From contig OU015492.1 in the NCBI GenBank assembly GCA_907164885.2, positions 190,223,338-190,287,337 on the forward strand: a stretch of 64,000 nucleotides of DNA, in the 5' to 3' direction. Positions 1 to 12,080 of this stretch are shown piece after piece; the first letter of the stretch is position 1, and every line of letters starts with the position of its first letter. The notes below the pieces were generated by a model. The model was not told where the DNA came from and made no database searches. It saw nothing but the letters and a program-made list of their open reading frames with translations. A program made the position numbers and the translations under genes. The stretch comes from Dolomedes plantarius. Its lineage: Eukaryota > Arthropoda > Arachnida > Araneae > Dolomedidae.

Positions 1-950
1 AGAGAATGGGGTGTTCGGAGACGATGCCCCGTGCAGAAGTCAGGGGGACGTCAGATACTGCTGGTGCCCATGCGAAAGAAGGCGTGTGGTGTTTGGTCTG
101 CTGCTGTTTTCTCGAGGGAGCGGTGCAGATCAGAGTAAAGTGCGCGGGTGTATTGAGACCCCGAAGACGCACTAGGCCTTTCTTAGATAGCAGTCAGAAT
201 GCGATGACTGACGTAGTTAATTGATTGTAAATTATACTGTAAAATTAGTTTGTAGATAGATAAGTGTTGTGTTGTGCTTGTGAAAGAAAATAAAACTTTG
301 AATATTCACTGGTGTGGTACTGAACTTTGTGATGTAAAAAATTTACATGGGTACCACCGCAAACGTCCTGAACATGAAACGAACCAAAACGAACCTGTAG
401 AAGTGACGAGGTTTTAAACCAGGAAATATGGGTAGTAGGCAAAACAAAATCCTTAACTTAGTAGACCGTTTCTTACGATAAAAACTATGATTCGGGATAA
501 AAATTACATAGTATTGTTTACAAGACATTAAAAAATATTAAAAATAACTTTTCACATCACTTCTTACCAAAGAATTGGTATGTCTAGTAAAGCTTTCTTA
601 AACTCAACAAAAAGCATTTTATCACCATAATTTATTGTACAATCTATGCAGGAAGTGTGTGAGGTCAGGAGACGCCATTCGTATTGCGTAAGGCTTTTAC
701 TTTGCAGGTCAGGTGACGCGCCTGTACATAAGAGTTCAAAGTACAAAGAAGAAGAGTAGAGAAAGAGACAGTCCTGCGTAGGCAGTGGGGAAGCGAGGAG
801 GTCTTGTGGAGCCTGCCTCGGAAGTTGTTTAATAAGCGTAGTAGCAATTTTGATTGGCTGTATAAAATTTCGTTCGTGGCGTGATATATGTTTTTTGGTG
901 TGTGTTACGTGTCATATATGTGTCTAATTAAGAAATATCAAGTGTTAAAA
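1..950. other. Unassigned, no gene seen
   Basis: The first ~230 bases are clearly richer in G+C than what follows. They are succeeded by an AT-rich stretch with an AATAAA-like signal near 290, which could be the edge of a retroelement or of an exon outside the window. The open frames here are 60-72 codons and resemble no family I recognise. I assign no gene. Confidence 0.5.
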
Positions 951-1735
951 TCTATATATATAAAACAGTTCCGTAACTGACTCACTGACTGACATACAAC
1001 GCACAGACCAAACCGCTGGACCTAAAGGGCTGAAATTTTGCATGGCGATTCTTCTTATGGTGTAGGGGTGCACTAAGAAAGATTTTTGAAAAATTCTTCT
1101 TAGATTTTTTTAAATTAAATTTTTAAGCTATTTTTGTAACTTTTTTTAAGTTTACATTTAAAATAATAATCTGAGGGTTATAAAATTTATATCACGAGAA
1201 AGATCATAAAAATTCCTTTAAAATGAAATCTTTTTCGAATCTTTACCTCCATTTTCTGATTTTTGGTAAATTTTTAAAGATTAATTTTTAGAATTTAATT
1301 TATTAAATGCTGATCACGTGATTTCTTTTACTGTTACTTTAAATTAATTTATCGTCACGTGCATAACAAGTAAATAGACAAAAAAGATTTTTATTTACTT
1401 GCTAATGCGGCAGACGATCGGACATTATCCAAAAAAATATTAAAATACAGTAAAATATATGATCTTCAAACTGTACTATATTCTAAAGTATGTTCTATTA
1501 GCTTTAATTTGAATATTTTCTTCTACATTAATTTGTCTATAAAAATATCCGTTACAATTTTTTTTTATAAATATATGTTTTTTTTTTTTTTTTTTACATC
1601 AATTGCATACATTAATCGTTGTATTTATTATATATATATATACGTATATATTTATTTTTTTGGCTTTAATTGCATACATTGACCATTGTATTTAATTTGA
1701 ATGTACTCCGTAGCGAAGTACGGATTTTCAGCTAG
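951..1735 (+). mobile_element. Non-autonomous Helitron, 785 bp
   Basis: It begins with TC (TCTATATATATAAAACAG) directly after a host A and ends in CTAG followed by a host T, which is the Helitron signature of insertion between A and T without target duplication. A perfect 5-bp-stem hairpin (CCGTA/TACGG, 1708-1723) lies eight bases before the 3' CTAG, as expected of a Helitron terminator. There is no coding capacity. The same family recurs at 10759-12869 and 14962-21399, and as a fragment near 44120-44405, with the shared early motif GACTGACTGAC and a conserved GGGCTGAAATTTTGCATGG block. Confidence 0.88.
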
Positions 1736-2675
1736 TCGTCATATAATAAACTTGTTTTTGTATGAACCCTGAATATGATACTTTGTGACGCACTGTGATT
1801 ATTCAGCGTTTGGATGCATGACAAAGTGTACATTGAATCAAACTAAAAAGCGAATATTTGGCATGCTTGTAGTTACGTTCTTGCTATCATACTTAAAAAT
1901 TCCTATCTAATGTGAGAAATATTTAAAAATAATGTCTACAAACCTGATCCGGATGTTCCGGATGAAGGAGGGCCGGATAAACGAGGTTTGACAATAGAAG
2001 GGAAAGCAAAAAATATTTTATCCAGCAAAAAAATAAATTACTGATTCTTTTAAAAATTAAATATAAATTAATACCAGTGTCCCCGTTGCTCGAAATCGAG
2101 AAAATTTCATTTCGTTTTTGAAACAACGAATGTCGTTCTAACTTACGCCGCTCAATGCTTATTGAACTTTAGCATTTCAGTCTTCGAATCTTATTTGTCA
2201 ACTTTAACTGATTGCCACGGGTACTCAAACTGAACAGCGGGATACTACCTAGCGGGATTTTTAGTGATGAAAATTTTTCATCATCTATCGTAGACAGCTC
2301 TTCCGTAAGTGCGGTTTCTTTTGATTGCTAAACATCGGGGAAAAGATTTTGTTTAGTTTCAATTAAGAAACTTGGCGGCAAATCTTGTTGTTGGCAAAAC
2401 TGTTATAGCACTTTGGTGGACGTCTCGACGGCGGGGCCAATAACTTTTTTTTTCAGGTTGACTTGTTTAATAGATTATTACCGTTAAATAGTATAGTAAA
2501 AAACCCGTCGAAATTTACGGTTCATTTTTTTTTTTTGAAAAGCGCAAATTCATATCAAGTTACAAAGGTAAACTTCAGAACATTAAAAAAAATTCACAAA
2601 TTTGTTCAAAATGATACCTCATTTTTATGTTCAGCTGTCCTCTCAAAATAGATCTCCAAGAAAAACAAAAACCCT
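1736..2675. other. Unassigned AT-rich DNA
   Basis: I see no gene, no recognisable transposon end and no RNA gene here. The longest open frame is about 67 codons, without motifs. Confidence 0.5.
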
Positions 2676-2938
2676 CCCAGATAAGGATACGTAATTTTCG
2701 TTTTTACGAAATACATGCGAATAAACGCAAAAATTGCCGATGTAAGCTAATAAATGCAAAAAAAAAATTTTTTTTACTACTTTTCGGCGAAAACTCGGTG
2801 ATAAACGTCTTTCTAGGCGAAATTAGGTTATAATAGTAATAATTTATTAAAATAATTGCTTATCTAAGAATTTTGATACTTTCCTAACCAAGTAAGTAAA
2901 ACTGTGATTTCTTATAATAAACGCAAATTTTTTTAATT

Positions 2939-2940
<2 letters not shown>
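2676..2940 (-). mobile_element. MITE copy (GGGATACGTA family), truncated
   Basis: The block starting GGATACGTAATTTTCG at about 2684 matches, in inverse orientation, the right end of the composite at 8091-10247. The block around 2860-2935 (containing AAGAATTTTGATACT) matches the inverse of its left end. This is therefore a short copy of the same terminal-inverted-repeat element without the central insertions. The far end runs into the (TA)n tract and the terminal repeat is lost. Confidence 0.55.

Positions 2941-2943
<3 letters not shown>

Positions 2944-3015
<72 letters not shown>
2944..3015. repeat. (TA)n microsatellite
   Basis: About 70 bp of nearly pure TA dinucleotides adjoins the left end of the mariner-type element at 3033. 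A second TA tract (4642-4680) adjoins its right end, which fits insertion into a TA-rich target. Confidence 0.95.
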
Positions 3016-3017
<2 letters not shown>

Positions 3018-3032
3018 CAAAATATATATATA

Positions 3033-4639
3033 CCGGGTGCGTCATAAATTCGTGCAAACTTTAAAAATTCATAATAAAAGAAATAATGCTCGGAAAATTT
3101 CTCTGTTTCCGCCAATATGATCAGAGGGATTTTGGATTTTTTTTCATGTAAAAAAAAAAAAGTTTCCAAAAGTAACCCTAAGAGGGCGCTCACACGTCAT
3201 ACTAAGACGTTTTATGCCAATCAGGCTATCAATAAAACACCTGTTTGGAAATGAACCCGTCATTCGAAGCTGGCAGCATGCTTTCTTTACCAGATCGAGT
3301 GTTGGTTGTTAAACTTTTCTACAAGAATGGTGAATCCCCAACTGTTGCATTGCGAAAGTTTTGCACGCAGAAAGGACTGAAGGCGCGAAAAAGGCCTATT
3401 TCATTGAATGGGATACTGAATTTAGTACGACGTTTTAAGGAAGCGGGGAGTTTGGAGGATCGTCCACGAATTGGCAGACCATCTTTGAGCTCGGACCGCG
3501 TCCATGTTGTACAAAGTTCCATGGAAAATTTGGCAGCCGAGACATAAGCGGGAAGTAGCAGTGCTCGTGAAGCTGAGAGAAGAACGGGGATTCCGGAACC
3601 GTCGATTCGACGTACTCTGCACGGAATGTTGAATCTGTATTCGTACAAAATCCATGCACTTCACCAGTTATTACCGGCAGATACAGATGCAAGACAAATC
3701 TTTGCTACATGGGCTCTGGCACAAATGGAAAGTAACCCACAATGGTTGCTGGATGTCATGTGGACGGATGAAGCCCACTTTTCACTGCATGGTGACGTTA
3801 ATATGCAAAACAGCCGTATCTGGGCGACTTCAAACCCTCGTGAGTATCTGAACCGGCCACTACATTCTCCTCGTGTGACTGTTTAGTGCGGTTTCACCGC
3901 ATCTTTTATTCTGGGCCCTTTCTTTTTTGAAGAGCCTTGTCCTGTATTCGGGTGGAAAACCTGTACAGTCACTGCAGCACGGTATCTTATGCTTTTGCGT
4001 GACCACGTTAAGCCTGCATTGCAGGAAAGACATGCGTTACCTGTTGTCATATTCCCGCAAGATGGTGCGCAGCCCCACATTTTACGTGATGTCAAGACGT
4101 TCCTGTTGGAATCTTTCACTGAAGACCGAGTGATAAGTCGAAGTTGTAAGGTTCAGTGGCCCTCACGATCACCAGACTTGAACCCGGCGGATTTTTGGTT
4201 GTGGGGATACTTAAAGTCTCGTGTGTACCGGGGTTCCCCAACCACTTTGGTGGAACTGAAAAATGCCATTCGACAGACAGTCGCTGCCATCGATGGCGAC
4301 ATGCTACACTCCGCTGTAATGGGCGTAGTGACGCGCCTCACTTGCCTATTACCTTGGGCTTGTGGTAATGTTGAACATCTATTACTTTAAAATAAATGCA
4401 CAGTCTCATGTTATTGTGATATGTTTGATTTTCTGTTTGTGTTTGCCTGATTTGCATAAAACGTCTCAGTATGACGTGTGAGCGCCCTTTTTCGGTTACT
4501 TGTCGAAATTTTTTTTTTTTTTTTACATGGAAAAAAATCCCAAATCCCTCTGATCATATTGGCGCAAACAGAAAAATTTTCCGAGCATTATTTCTTTTAT
4601 TATGAATTTTTGAAGTTTGCACGAATTTATGACGCACCC

Positions 4640-4641
<2 letters not shown>
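3033..4641 (+). mobile_element. mariner-type transposon with ~195 bp TIRs
   Basis: Terminal inverted repeats begin CCGGGTGCGTCATAAATTCG and end with the complement. They extend for about 193 bp on the left (3033-3225) and 197 bp on the right (4445-4641), far longer than the ~30 bp typical of mariner. TA flanks both ends (3031-3032, 4642-4643), the target duplication of the Tc1/mariner superfamily. One transposase gene lies between the repeats on the plus strand. The 1609 bp total is usual for the superfamily. The two repeats differ by scattered substitutions and poly-A/T length, so the copy is not very recent. Confidence 0.9.
3251..4390 (+). pseudogene. mariner-type transposase, two nonsense codons
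   Basis: A DDE/D transposase of the Tc1/mariner group that would cut and paste its own element. A single reading frame stays open from the ATG at 3251 to 4390 (about 380 codons) except for TAA at 3545-3547 and TAG at 3884-3886; the latter replaces the usual Trp in the motif VTVW-C-G. The N-terminal ~95 residues look like a helix-turn-helix DNA-binding region ending in a GRPS linker motif. The catalytic domain shows WTDEAHFSLHG (first Asp), FPQDGAQPH (second Asp) and SPDLNPADFWLWG. If the Asp of NPADF is catalytic, about 42 residues separate it from the second, so the spacing resembles DD41D-type families more than classic DD34D mariner. An open frame beginning at the TTG at 3245 is a weaker start choice. 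Non-functional as it stands. Confidence 0.85.
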
Positions 4642-4680
<39 letters not shown>

Positions 4681-4691
<11 letters not shown>

Positions 4692-5610
4692 TTTACGAAA
4701 TTTCGATATTTTTTTATATGAAATTTACGTACACCTACTCATAGAACTAATATATAGATGTAGTATTTATTTATTATAAGACTGATCATAGAACACCATG
4801 AGCACTGATAGCGTGTGTTTTTTTAATTTAAAAGTTCAGAGTGCGAGCAGTAAAAGTAAATGTACGTATATAAAGAAGCTAGCGCGCACGTTTTTTCCCG
4901 TATACTACGTGGTAACCTTACCAATCCGCTACGATCGAACTCTTGCCCCAATCGCATTTTTCTCTCCGACTTGCACACCTACACGACGAGACCTTCTTTT
5001 CTGATACCTCAACAATATTTTTACGTTCAACAGTTGTATCAAAATAATTCTCCAAATGAAAAGACCTTTTAGAAATAATATATAGATTCGTTGCTTATAT
5101 ATTCCTTTCGTAATACAATCAATCAATTTTTTAGATTTATTATATTATGTGTCTTCAAAAAAAGTTTCGTGAGCCACTAAGGATAGCACATGCGATTCAA
5201 GAAAATATTTATTTTAATAAAGAAACTATTAAACTTCCTCGATTTGTGTATACGGTAGTGGCGTCATCTAGCGAATGTTTAGAGAAGTAAAAGTGTTGAC
5301 TGCAATTACCACTGTAAAGATTAGGAATCTGGTACTAAAGCATCCCTGCAAACTATGTCACTAGCGGAAAGGTCAATACCCTACAATATATTCTGCTTAG
5401 ATTTTATTTTGACATATTCCGTAGTAATTTTTTTATGACTGCAGAATGCGTCTTGTTATTCCTAACTTCCTGTTAAACGTGAAAGAATCAGGTCATATAA
5501 CATTGAAACTTACATCAATAAATAACATGGTAGCACATTGTTTCCAAATACAAATTTTAACATGTGTTATTAACACAAACAATACAACATTTTTCTGTTT
5601 TTATCTATTA
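4681..5610. other. Unassigned AT-rich DNA
   Basis: I see nothing recognisable. Open frames are at most 70 codons, overlap each other in different frames and lack motifs. Confidence 0.5.
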
Positions 5611-6674
5611 CTAGATGTACCCGTCCCGGCGTTGCTCGGGTAATATAATTACCAATTTTTTAGTAGCCTTAACCCTTTAATGGGCGTCGCTGTCATCCTT
5701 TTCCTCACCACGATACATTATTTTACCCATATAAATTTAATCCTTTCTGGCACATTTTGGCAAAATTTTTGACATAGGATTACTTAAAACTTTCCACAAC
5801 AGTCAGCGAGACGAAAAACGTATTAAGATGTTTATTGTGCTGAAATTCTTTGAAATCTTCATAGATTTTTTCCACAAATTATATGATATTAACTAAGTGT
5901 TGGCCAAAAAAATTACGGCATTACTAAATGCGATTTTTTAATCGATTATCACTGGAATAGTAATCGATTTCCTTTAACCAACCAATCCCTCATAGAAAAC
6001 AAACGCCCCAACACATCACGTGCTTGACGTCGAAAAAGACACGCCTATTTTCCCCCGCTTTACCTTCGTCCGGAAATGAAGAACGAAATCTCCAAAATGA
6101 GATTTCTCGCAAGAGTTTCCGAATCATAAAATAAATTATTAAAAAATAACTACAATTTGTAAATTAATTTTGGTTCTGACTTTCGAAACTGTGATGTCTA
6201 GGGTCTCTGAGATAAAAATTTCGTAAAAATGTAACAACATTTACGTATCGATTCGACAATTTGGAAAAAAGGGTCGCGGCCAAAATCGTGTTTTTTTCCG
6301 AAAAACGGGTGCGTACAGGCGATGGAAAAAAAATCACAATTAATCGATAAATTAAGACAGACAATTTTAATTGTGATTTCCGTATGGTGTCATCTTTCCC
6401 GTATAGGCTCGTCCAAAAAAAAAAATTCTTGGCCGGATACGTTAGGATTTACGGAGCTTTTACTCGTCCGGGAGCTCCAAATCGCGACTAAATATTTAAT
6501 TACGGAAAATCTAATCAAAAAATCGAAAAAAGGGCTTCGAGGTGCATAATGAGACCTCGGGGGGCATCTTCATGTCGAATCTCAAGACTGTCCGACCTGC
6601 CGTCTTTGCGCCGTGCCGCGAGCAGACAAAAACTCGGTCACACACACACAGACTTTGCCTTTTATATATAAAGA
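5611..6674 (-). mobile_element. Non-autonomous Helitron, 1064 bp (second family)
   Basis: Read on the minus strand it starts TCTTTATATATAAAAGGC after a host A and ends CTAG before a host T. A GC-rich terminator hairpin (CCCG/CGGG with loop AGCAACGC) lies shortly before the 3' end. A short CA/GT run sits near the 5' end. It has no significant reading frame. Its sequence is unrelated to the 951-1735 family apart from the terminal signals. Confidence 0.82.
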
Positions 6675-8090
6675 TTTATATGCGTTAGAAAAAGTGAACA
6701 TCTGCTTTTCAAACCTGGTTGGTTGGTTCACGGTCAACCTTTGCTATTCAAGGAGAAATTAGACCGGTACGTACTTTTTAAAGTAGATTCCGAACGGTTA
6801 CAACCAACCATGGAACTGCACCCTTCTGTCTGATTTCCAAAATTTCACAGAAAAATTCAAAAAGGTTTCAATCGTACGTTATTTGTTTAGGCATTTTTGG
6901 ATTTGAGAAATGTGTGAGATTTCTTTCACTTGACAATTTCTTTTTTGATTATGTACCTTTAACTGAAAAATCTCGTATTGACTCTAACCGCTATCTCGCC
7001 GAAAGACAAAAATTAGTTTTGATATTGACAGCAGCAAAATTCCTTGCCTTCCCTTTGTAAAAAATATATTTCAGGTAGTCTCTTCTAACGAATCTAACGA
7101 GGGTTGTTAACGTAGGTTTACTTTGCATTGCGTACCTCTTTTTTTTTATTTTTTGACGCATTTTGGTACTTTTCTGTTTAACTGTTTACTGCTACTGCGT
7201 TTGGCGTGCTGTCAAAATTATAACTCGCGACGGACTCTGATTTTTTTTTTTTCCGGAGGACATTTATTGAGGAGCGCAACACTACGTTAAAGAAAGGAAC
7301 CTAGTACCCGCTATCAAAAACAATAATTCTTATTTATTATTAGCATTATTTTTATTTATTTATTATCATCCGTATCATTTCCTTATTTTTACCATGTTTT
7401 TATTAACTCGCTTTCTTGTTTGTTTGTTTGTGTGTGTGTTTGTCCAGTACAAATCTTGCAGTCGATTTTTAACTAACTTCCCGACTAGCTAGACATTTGA
7501 AACTTTTAGAATAGCCCAGAACACGATGACAATGCATTATTTTAATAATTTAGCCATCTTTAAGTAGATTTGAATTCATTTTTAGTTAGTTTTGCTTTGT
7601 AGAATGGTGTAGCCATCTATCGGCGGGGCGGGAACGAAAAGTTAAACGCAAGTTAACTTCCAATTCTCGAGCTAAACGATTGATTACGCATTTGATACCT
7701 CTTTATTACGCATTTGATCATTTTCTTTCAAGTTGATGGGATAATTCATCAAAAAAATTTTTTAAAGTATTTATTAATACAAAGAATTGTCAAGTTTATA
7801 TGATTCAACAGAAAATTTAAAAACATGACATATAAAAAGTTCTTTTTATCTTGTAATTATTATTATTATTTTACAAGATTATGAGTCGAAAGTTCGGCTG
7901 TTTGAGACTCTATTAAGAACAATGAGACGAAAGGAAGCACACGACCAAAAATTCATTCAGGATATTATTACATCACAATCAATTCTGCTACGAGAAAGCG
8001 AATACTTCTTCCTCAACCAATGAGGAAGGATCAAACGCTCCTTCAAGCGTGACTAAGGGTACTAAGCGTGACTAAGCGTGACTAGGGATA
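6675..8090. other. Unassigned AT-rich DNA
   Basis: No gene is seen. It contains a GT-rich stretch (7417-7444) and, at 8047-8090, a small tandem repeat built on AAGCGTGACT. The bases around 7870-8060 look slightly less AT-rich, but I find no long frame in them. Confidence 0.5.
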
Positions 8091-8712
8091 CGTAAATTTC
8101 GCAACAAAAAAAAATAAATGCAATAGATAAAATTTCTCATTTATTCGCAAAAAAATATATACAAATTCAAAAATTTTACATTTATTTTAAAAAATTACAA
8201 TTTTACTTCCTTGGATAGTTAAGTATCAAAATTCTTAGTTAAAAGCTAACATTGTCGTAGTCTCCACATTATGTTCCTCAAGTTTTTGCCTTCTGTCATT
8301 AATTACTATGTTATACATACTAAAATATATCAGCATCTACTCCGATAACGTGAAGAAATTTGACTACTATGTTCTACTAGAAACTAAACTAAAGAGTTAG
8401 AAACTTCAAAACGAAAGTGGTGCAAAGTTTGAATCATTTTTGCATGTTTTTTAATGAATTTAATATATTTACATATTTACAAGAAGATGATAATAGGCTG
8501 GAAAGCCTCAAAATTAACTAAATTCAACAGAATAGACATATTATAGGATCTTAAACCCCTTCAAAGAAAACTACATTCTAAACTGATTCATCACTCTAGC
8601 AACAACAAGAGAGAAAAACGAAATTCTAAATTCCAAACATTTAAGAATACAATCAAACGATGGGCTTGCAGCGCCATCTCTTGACATAATATTTCTCTAC
8701 AAACGGGACTAT

Positions 8713-9256
8713 CAGGGCCCGATTTAGAAAATTTTTGACTATAGGCACAACTCGAGATGGGGAGCCCCTAACACTGATTTGGACGTAAAATTTCCAAAAA
8801 ATTGATACACAAAAAAAAAAAAAAAATCATGAATCATTGTGAAAGTACCAATTTACCAAGAATAGGCTATTTGAAACGTAGAAGCCTAGAACAAATAACA
8901 AAAAGCGATACAACAAATTAACTTCATCATTAAAACACCAATACAATGCAACCAGAAAAACTTATTTATCCCTTATATACACTATAACATACATATGATG
9001 AACTATACATATAACTATACATATGATGAACCAATCAATCAAATTTGAAAGGATATATAAAAAAATTGCTATTAAAAAAGGTAAAATTAAAAAAAAATTG
9101 AATTGGGAATTTTTGTTTCTTTTTTTTCTTTTAAAATAAAAATTTCTGGTGGGATTTAAAATAATTTTCCCAGATAAAATCTGGGGAACTTAAAATAAAA
9201 ATTCTCCCAACATTCGGGGGCCCCTAGGACCTGGCCTAATGGAAAATCAGGGCCTA
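8713..9256. mobile_element. Non-autonomous hAT-like element, 544 bp
   Basis: It starts CAGGGCCCGATTT and ends with the imperfect complement (AAAATCAGGGCCTA). An 8 bp duplication flanks it: GGGACTAT (8705-8712) and GAGACTAT (9257-9264), seven of eight bases identical. GGGCCCC-rich subterminal sequence and 8 bp duplications are typical of hAT MITEs. It carries no coding frame. Confidence 0.65.
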
Positions 9257-9388
9257 GAGACTATAGAGGGTGGTAGCAGCATTTCGTTGCAATTAAAATC
9301 TGTATAATATCAACAGGCGTCTCTTGGTTGACTACTGTAAATAGTTGAAATACCCTTGACTTTGATGCTCAAGAGACGTTCTTAAATA

Positions 9389-9943
9389 TCTATATATTTG
9401 AGTTGCTAAGCCGACTTTTGGGGCAGCCGGTGAGAGAAAACTACTGCATCAATTTACGTCATTTTGGTCTTAAACGAAAGTTAGTAATCTGTAGATTTGT
9501 GAAATTTGGCTTCTATAACCGCAATTCCTATTAATGAGCGATAATTTACAGTTTTAACAAACTGCTTTCTGCGCATGCTCAGTGACATGTCTTAATGATA
9601 AACACGTTTAATTCGAGGAGCCTCTCTAGATCTCTCTCTGCCATTTTTATTTTTATGATAATTATGTTTGTGAAGCATATTACTAAACCTGCTGGAAATT
9701 ATTTATTTTGCGCTGTTTAATTGGCGATAATTTTCAAATAAAAAATTACTCACTGCGCATGCTCAGTCACATTTTTAAATCAGGTTTTAGATACTCAGTG
9801 AGCAAAAGGCAGCTTAAACACGTTAATTTGTTTCTGCGCATTATTACGATTTTCAACATTCGGCAATGATGTGTTGAGTATAATTTGTGTATTAGTATAT
9901 TTATTTACTATCTAGCCGTCGTGTTTTGACGGGTACCAGCTAG
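9389..9943 (+). mobile_element. Non-autonomous Helitron, 555 bp (third family)
   Basis: It begins TCTATATATTTGAGTTGC after a host A and ends CTAG before a host T, with a terminator hairpin CCGTC/GACGG just upstream. This family recurs on the minus strand at 46690-47277 and 58631-59183, and as a deleted remnant at every 7SL repeat-unit junction (26245, 36824, 40729). Confidence 0.85.
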
Positions 9944-10247
9944 TACTAAATTGTTCCACAAAACTTGATGGTTGATTTTTAGTTAGATTTTTAGGTTCGA
10001 CTCCAGTGCGGACAAACTGTCGGGGTCGAAATACGGAGCAAATCCGAAGGAGAGTGAAATTTCTCAGTTGAAGACCGCGGATGGTCTTAGTAAAGCAATT
10101 ATGTTAACAAATTATTACTATTAATTATTACTATTACCTAATTTAGCTTAAACAGCCGTTTATCACTGCGTTTTCTCCGAAAAGTAGTTAAAAAAATAAT
10201 TTTCGCATTTATTCGCATCTGTTGCCTAAATACGAAATATACGTATC

Positions 10248-10758
10248 CCTAGTGATTACTACTCCATTGTGATCAACCCCCTCCCCAAACCCCTCACTGC
10301 AACTCTACATGTTGTGCTGAGCGAACTTTCGTAGTGTGCTGGGAGATTTACAGTAATCTCTTTTGCAGAACGAAACTTGTATTTTTGCTCGTGCTGTTTC
10401 TTACATAAATCATCGTATGTATGTGTTATGTTTTCCCTTAGTGAAAAGGAAATTCTGGTTGCACTATTGCCTGGAGAACATTAAATTGTTAGTTTGGGTA
10501 AATATTGGCTCAATTAGCAGAACAAATAAATGTTCATTTGAATCTGTGTAAAGCAACAAAAACATTACCAGGTAAATAATAACATTTACCAAAATTAACA
10601 CAAGACACAGCCAGTTCCTGATTCTTTGGTGCAGGGGAATCTTACCCCCCTCCCTACACACACACACACCAACAACAACAACACCTGTGACTCTCTACCC
10701 TGTATCGTAGGGCTTTTGAGTAAATATTTAAATTTTGATTTAAAATCTTGCGGTATAA
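10248..10758. other. Unassigned
   Basis: No gene is seen. Apart from a short CA microsatellite near 10660-10668 and a CAA run at 10671-10680 the stretch is unremarkable. Confidence 0.5.
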
Positions 10759-10762
10759 TCTA

Positions 10763-12080
10763 TACTGCTGACCACTGTGACCACTGCTGAGCACGCGCGC
10801 CTGTGGTGCCACTTCAAAGCGCTATTTAAGGCTTGGAGATTTCGACGATTTCAAGTTCGGCAATTGTGTTTTTCTTGCAGTTTTTTCAAAAAAAACGATC
10901 AATTATGCCTCGTCGAAAACAGCGATCATCTTTTCATCACGTATCCGAGTTCGACAGAGGAAGAATAGTGGCCTACCGAGATTGTGGATTATCTTTCAGG
11001 GAAATCGGTAGTCGTGTTGGACGAAACCAAACAACTGTAATGCGGATATGTGATCGTTGGATGCAGGAGGGTACGACGGACTGACGTGTTCGATCGCATC
11101 CACCTCAACGCACCACTTCACGTGATGACAGGCAAATTGTGCACATGGCAGTGACGGATCGCTCAGTAACATCACGAACCATAGCACAGCACATGCAGTC
11201 TGTAACGCATCATCCAGTGTCTGTGCGTACCATTCGACGCCGTTTACAGCAGAGTGGTCTGTCCGCAAGACGCCATTGCTTTGTCTACCCTTGACGCAGA
11301 ACCACAGACGTCTCCGCCGCCAATGGTGCGATGACAGAAGGATGTGGACGGCAGAATGGAATGAAATTGTCTTTACTGACGAGTCACGCTTCTGTCTGCA
11401 ACACCACGATGGTCGCATTCGAGTCTGGAGACACCGTGAAGAGAGGATGCTGAACAGCTGCGTTATGCACCGCCACATTGGTCCTGCACCGGGTATTATG
11501 GTATGGGGCGGTATTGGATATCACTCTCGCACACCTCTAGTACGCACTGCCGGTACTTTAAACATCCAGCGCTACATCTCCAAGGTGTTGGAGCCAGTTG
11601 TCCTTCCTTACCTTCAGGGCTTGCCCACAGCCATATTTCAACAGGATAATGCGCGACCACACGTGGCACGCATTGTCCAACGGTTCTTCGTCAATCGCCA
11701 GATTGAATTGCTTCCCTGTCCGCCTCGTTCTCCGGATCTTTCGCTGATAGAAAACATGTGGTCCATGGTTACTCTACGATTGACCCAGATTCCATCCCCA
11801 GCTGCCACAGCAGATCAACTTTGGCAACGTGTGGAAGCTGCTTGGTCTGCTGTACCCCAAGAACTCATCCAAAGTCTGTTTGAATCAATGCCGAGGCATG
11901 TGGCAGCGGTGATCTCCAACAATGGCGGCTACTCTGGCTACTGATTTTGGCAGGAACCACACTTCACATAAGTCTATAAATTTAATCATTTGATACTTGG
12001 TCAACATGTTATCTACAAAATAAATTTTGTTGTGATATCTCTTGTCTTTCTTGGTGTTGCAATTTGGGTGGCCAGCAGTG
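10763..12080 (+). mobile_element. Tc1-like transposon, 1318 bp
   Basis: The ends are inverted (left TACTGCTGACCAC, right the complement of CACTGCTGGCCACCC) and TA flanks both sides (10761-10762 and 12081-12082). It encloses one Tc1-family transposase gene on the plus strand. Size and layout are typical for Tc1. Its insertion into the Helitron terminus gives the relative age: Helitron first, Tc1 second. Confidence 0.88.
10905..11944 (+). pseudogene. Tc1-type transposase, one stop and one frameshift
   Basis: DD34E-type transposase that would mobilise the surrounding Tc1 element. The ATG at 10905 opens MPRRKQRSSFHHVSEFDRG, followed by a paired-type helix-turn-helix (SFREIGSRVGRNQTTVMRI). TGA at 11082-11084 ends the frame in the linker, where an Arg codon is expected. 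The same frame then reads on as typical Tc1 sequence until about 11272, where a one-base loss shifts it. From 11276 to 11944 the catalytic core is intact: FTDESRFCL (first Asp), FQQDNARPH (second Asp) and RSPDLSLIENMWS (Glu). Total length would be ~346 residues, standard for Tc1. Non-functional as it stands, but only two lesions. Confidence 0.9.

Larger units (their letters stand above)
8091..10247. mobile_element. TIR-bounded composite (GGGATACGTA ends)
   Basis: The left end reads GGGATACGTAAATTTCG and the right end is the complement of GGGATACGTATATTTCG. The flanks CTA and TAG suggest a TA target. A related, shorter copy at 2676-2940 has the two ends almost joined, so the 2.16 kb here is a small inverted-repeat element expanded by later insertions, among them the hAT MITE at 8713 and the Helitron at 9389. 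No transposase is present. Confidence 0.5.

Noticed and set aside
9990..10010. GGTTCGACTCC as a tRNA T-arm
   Set aside because: A perfect B-box word, but no A box or acceptor stem upstream; most likely chance.
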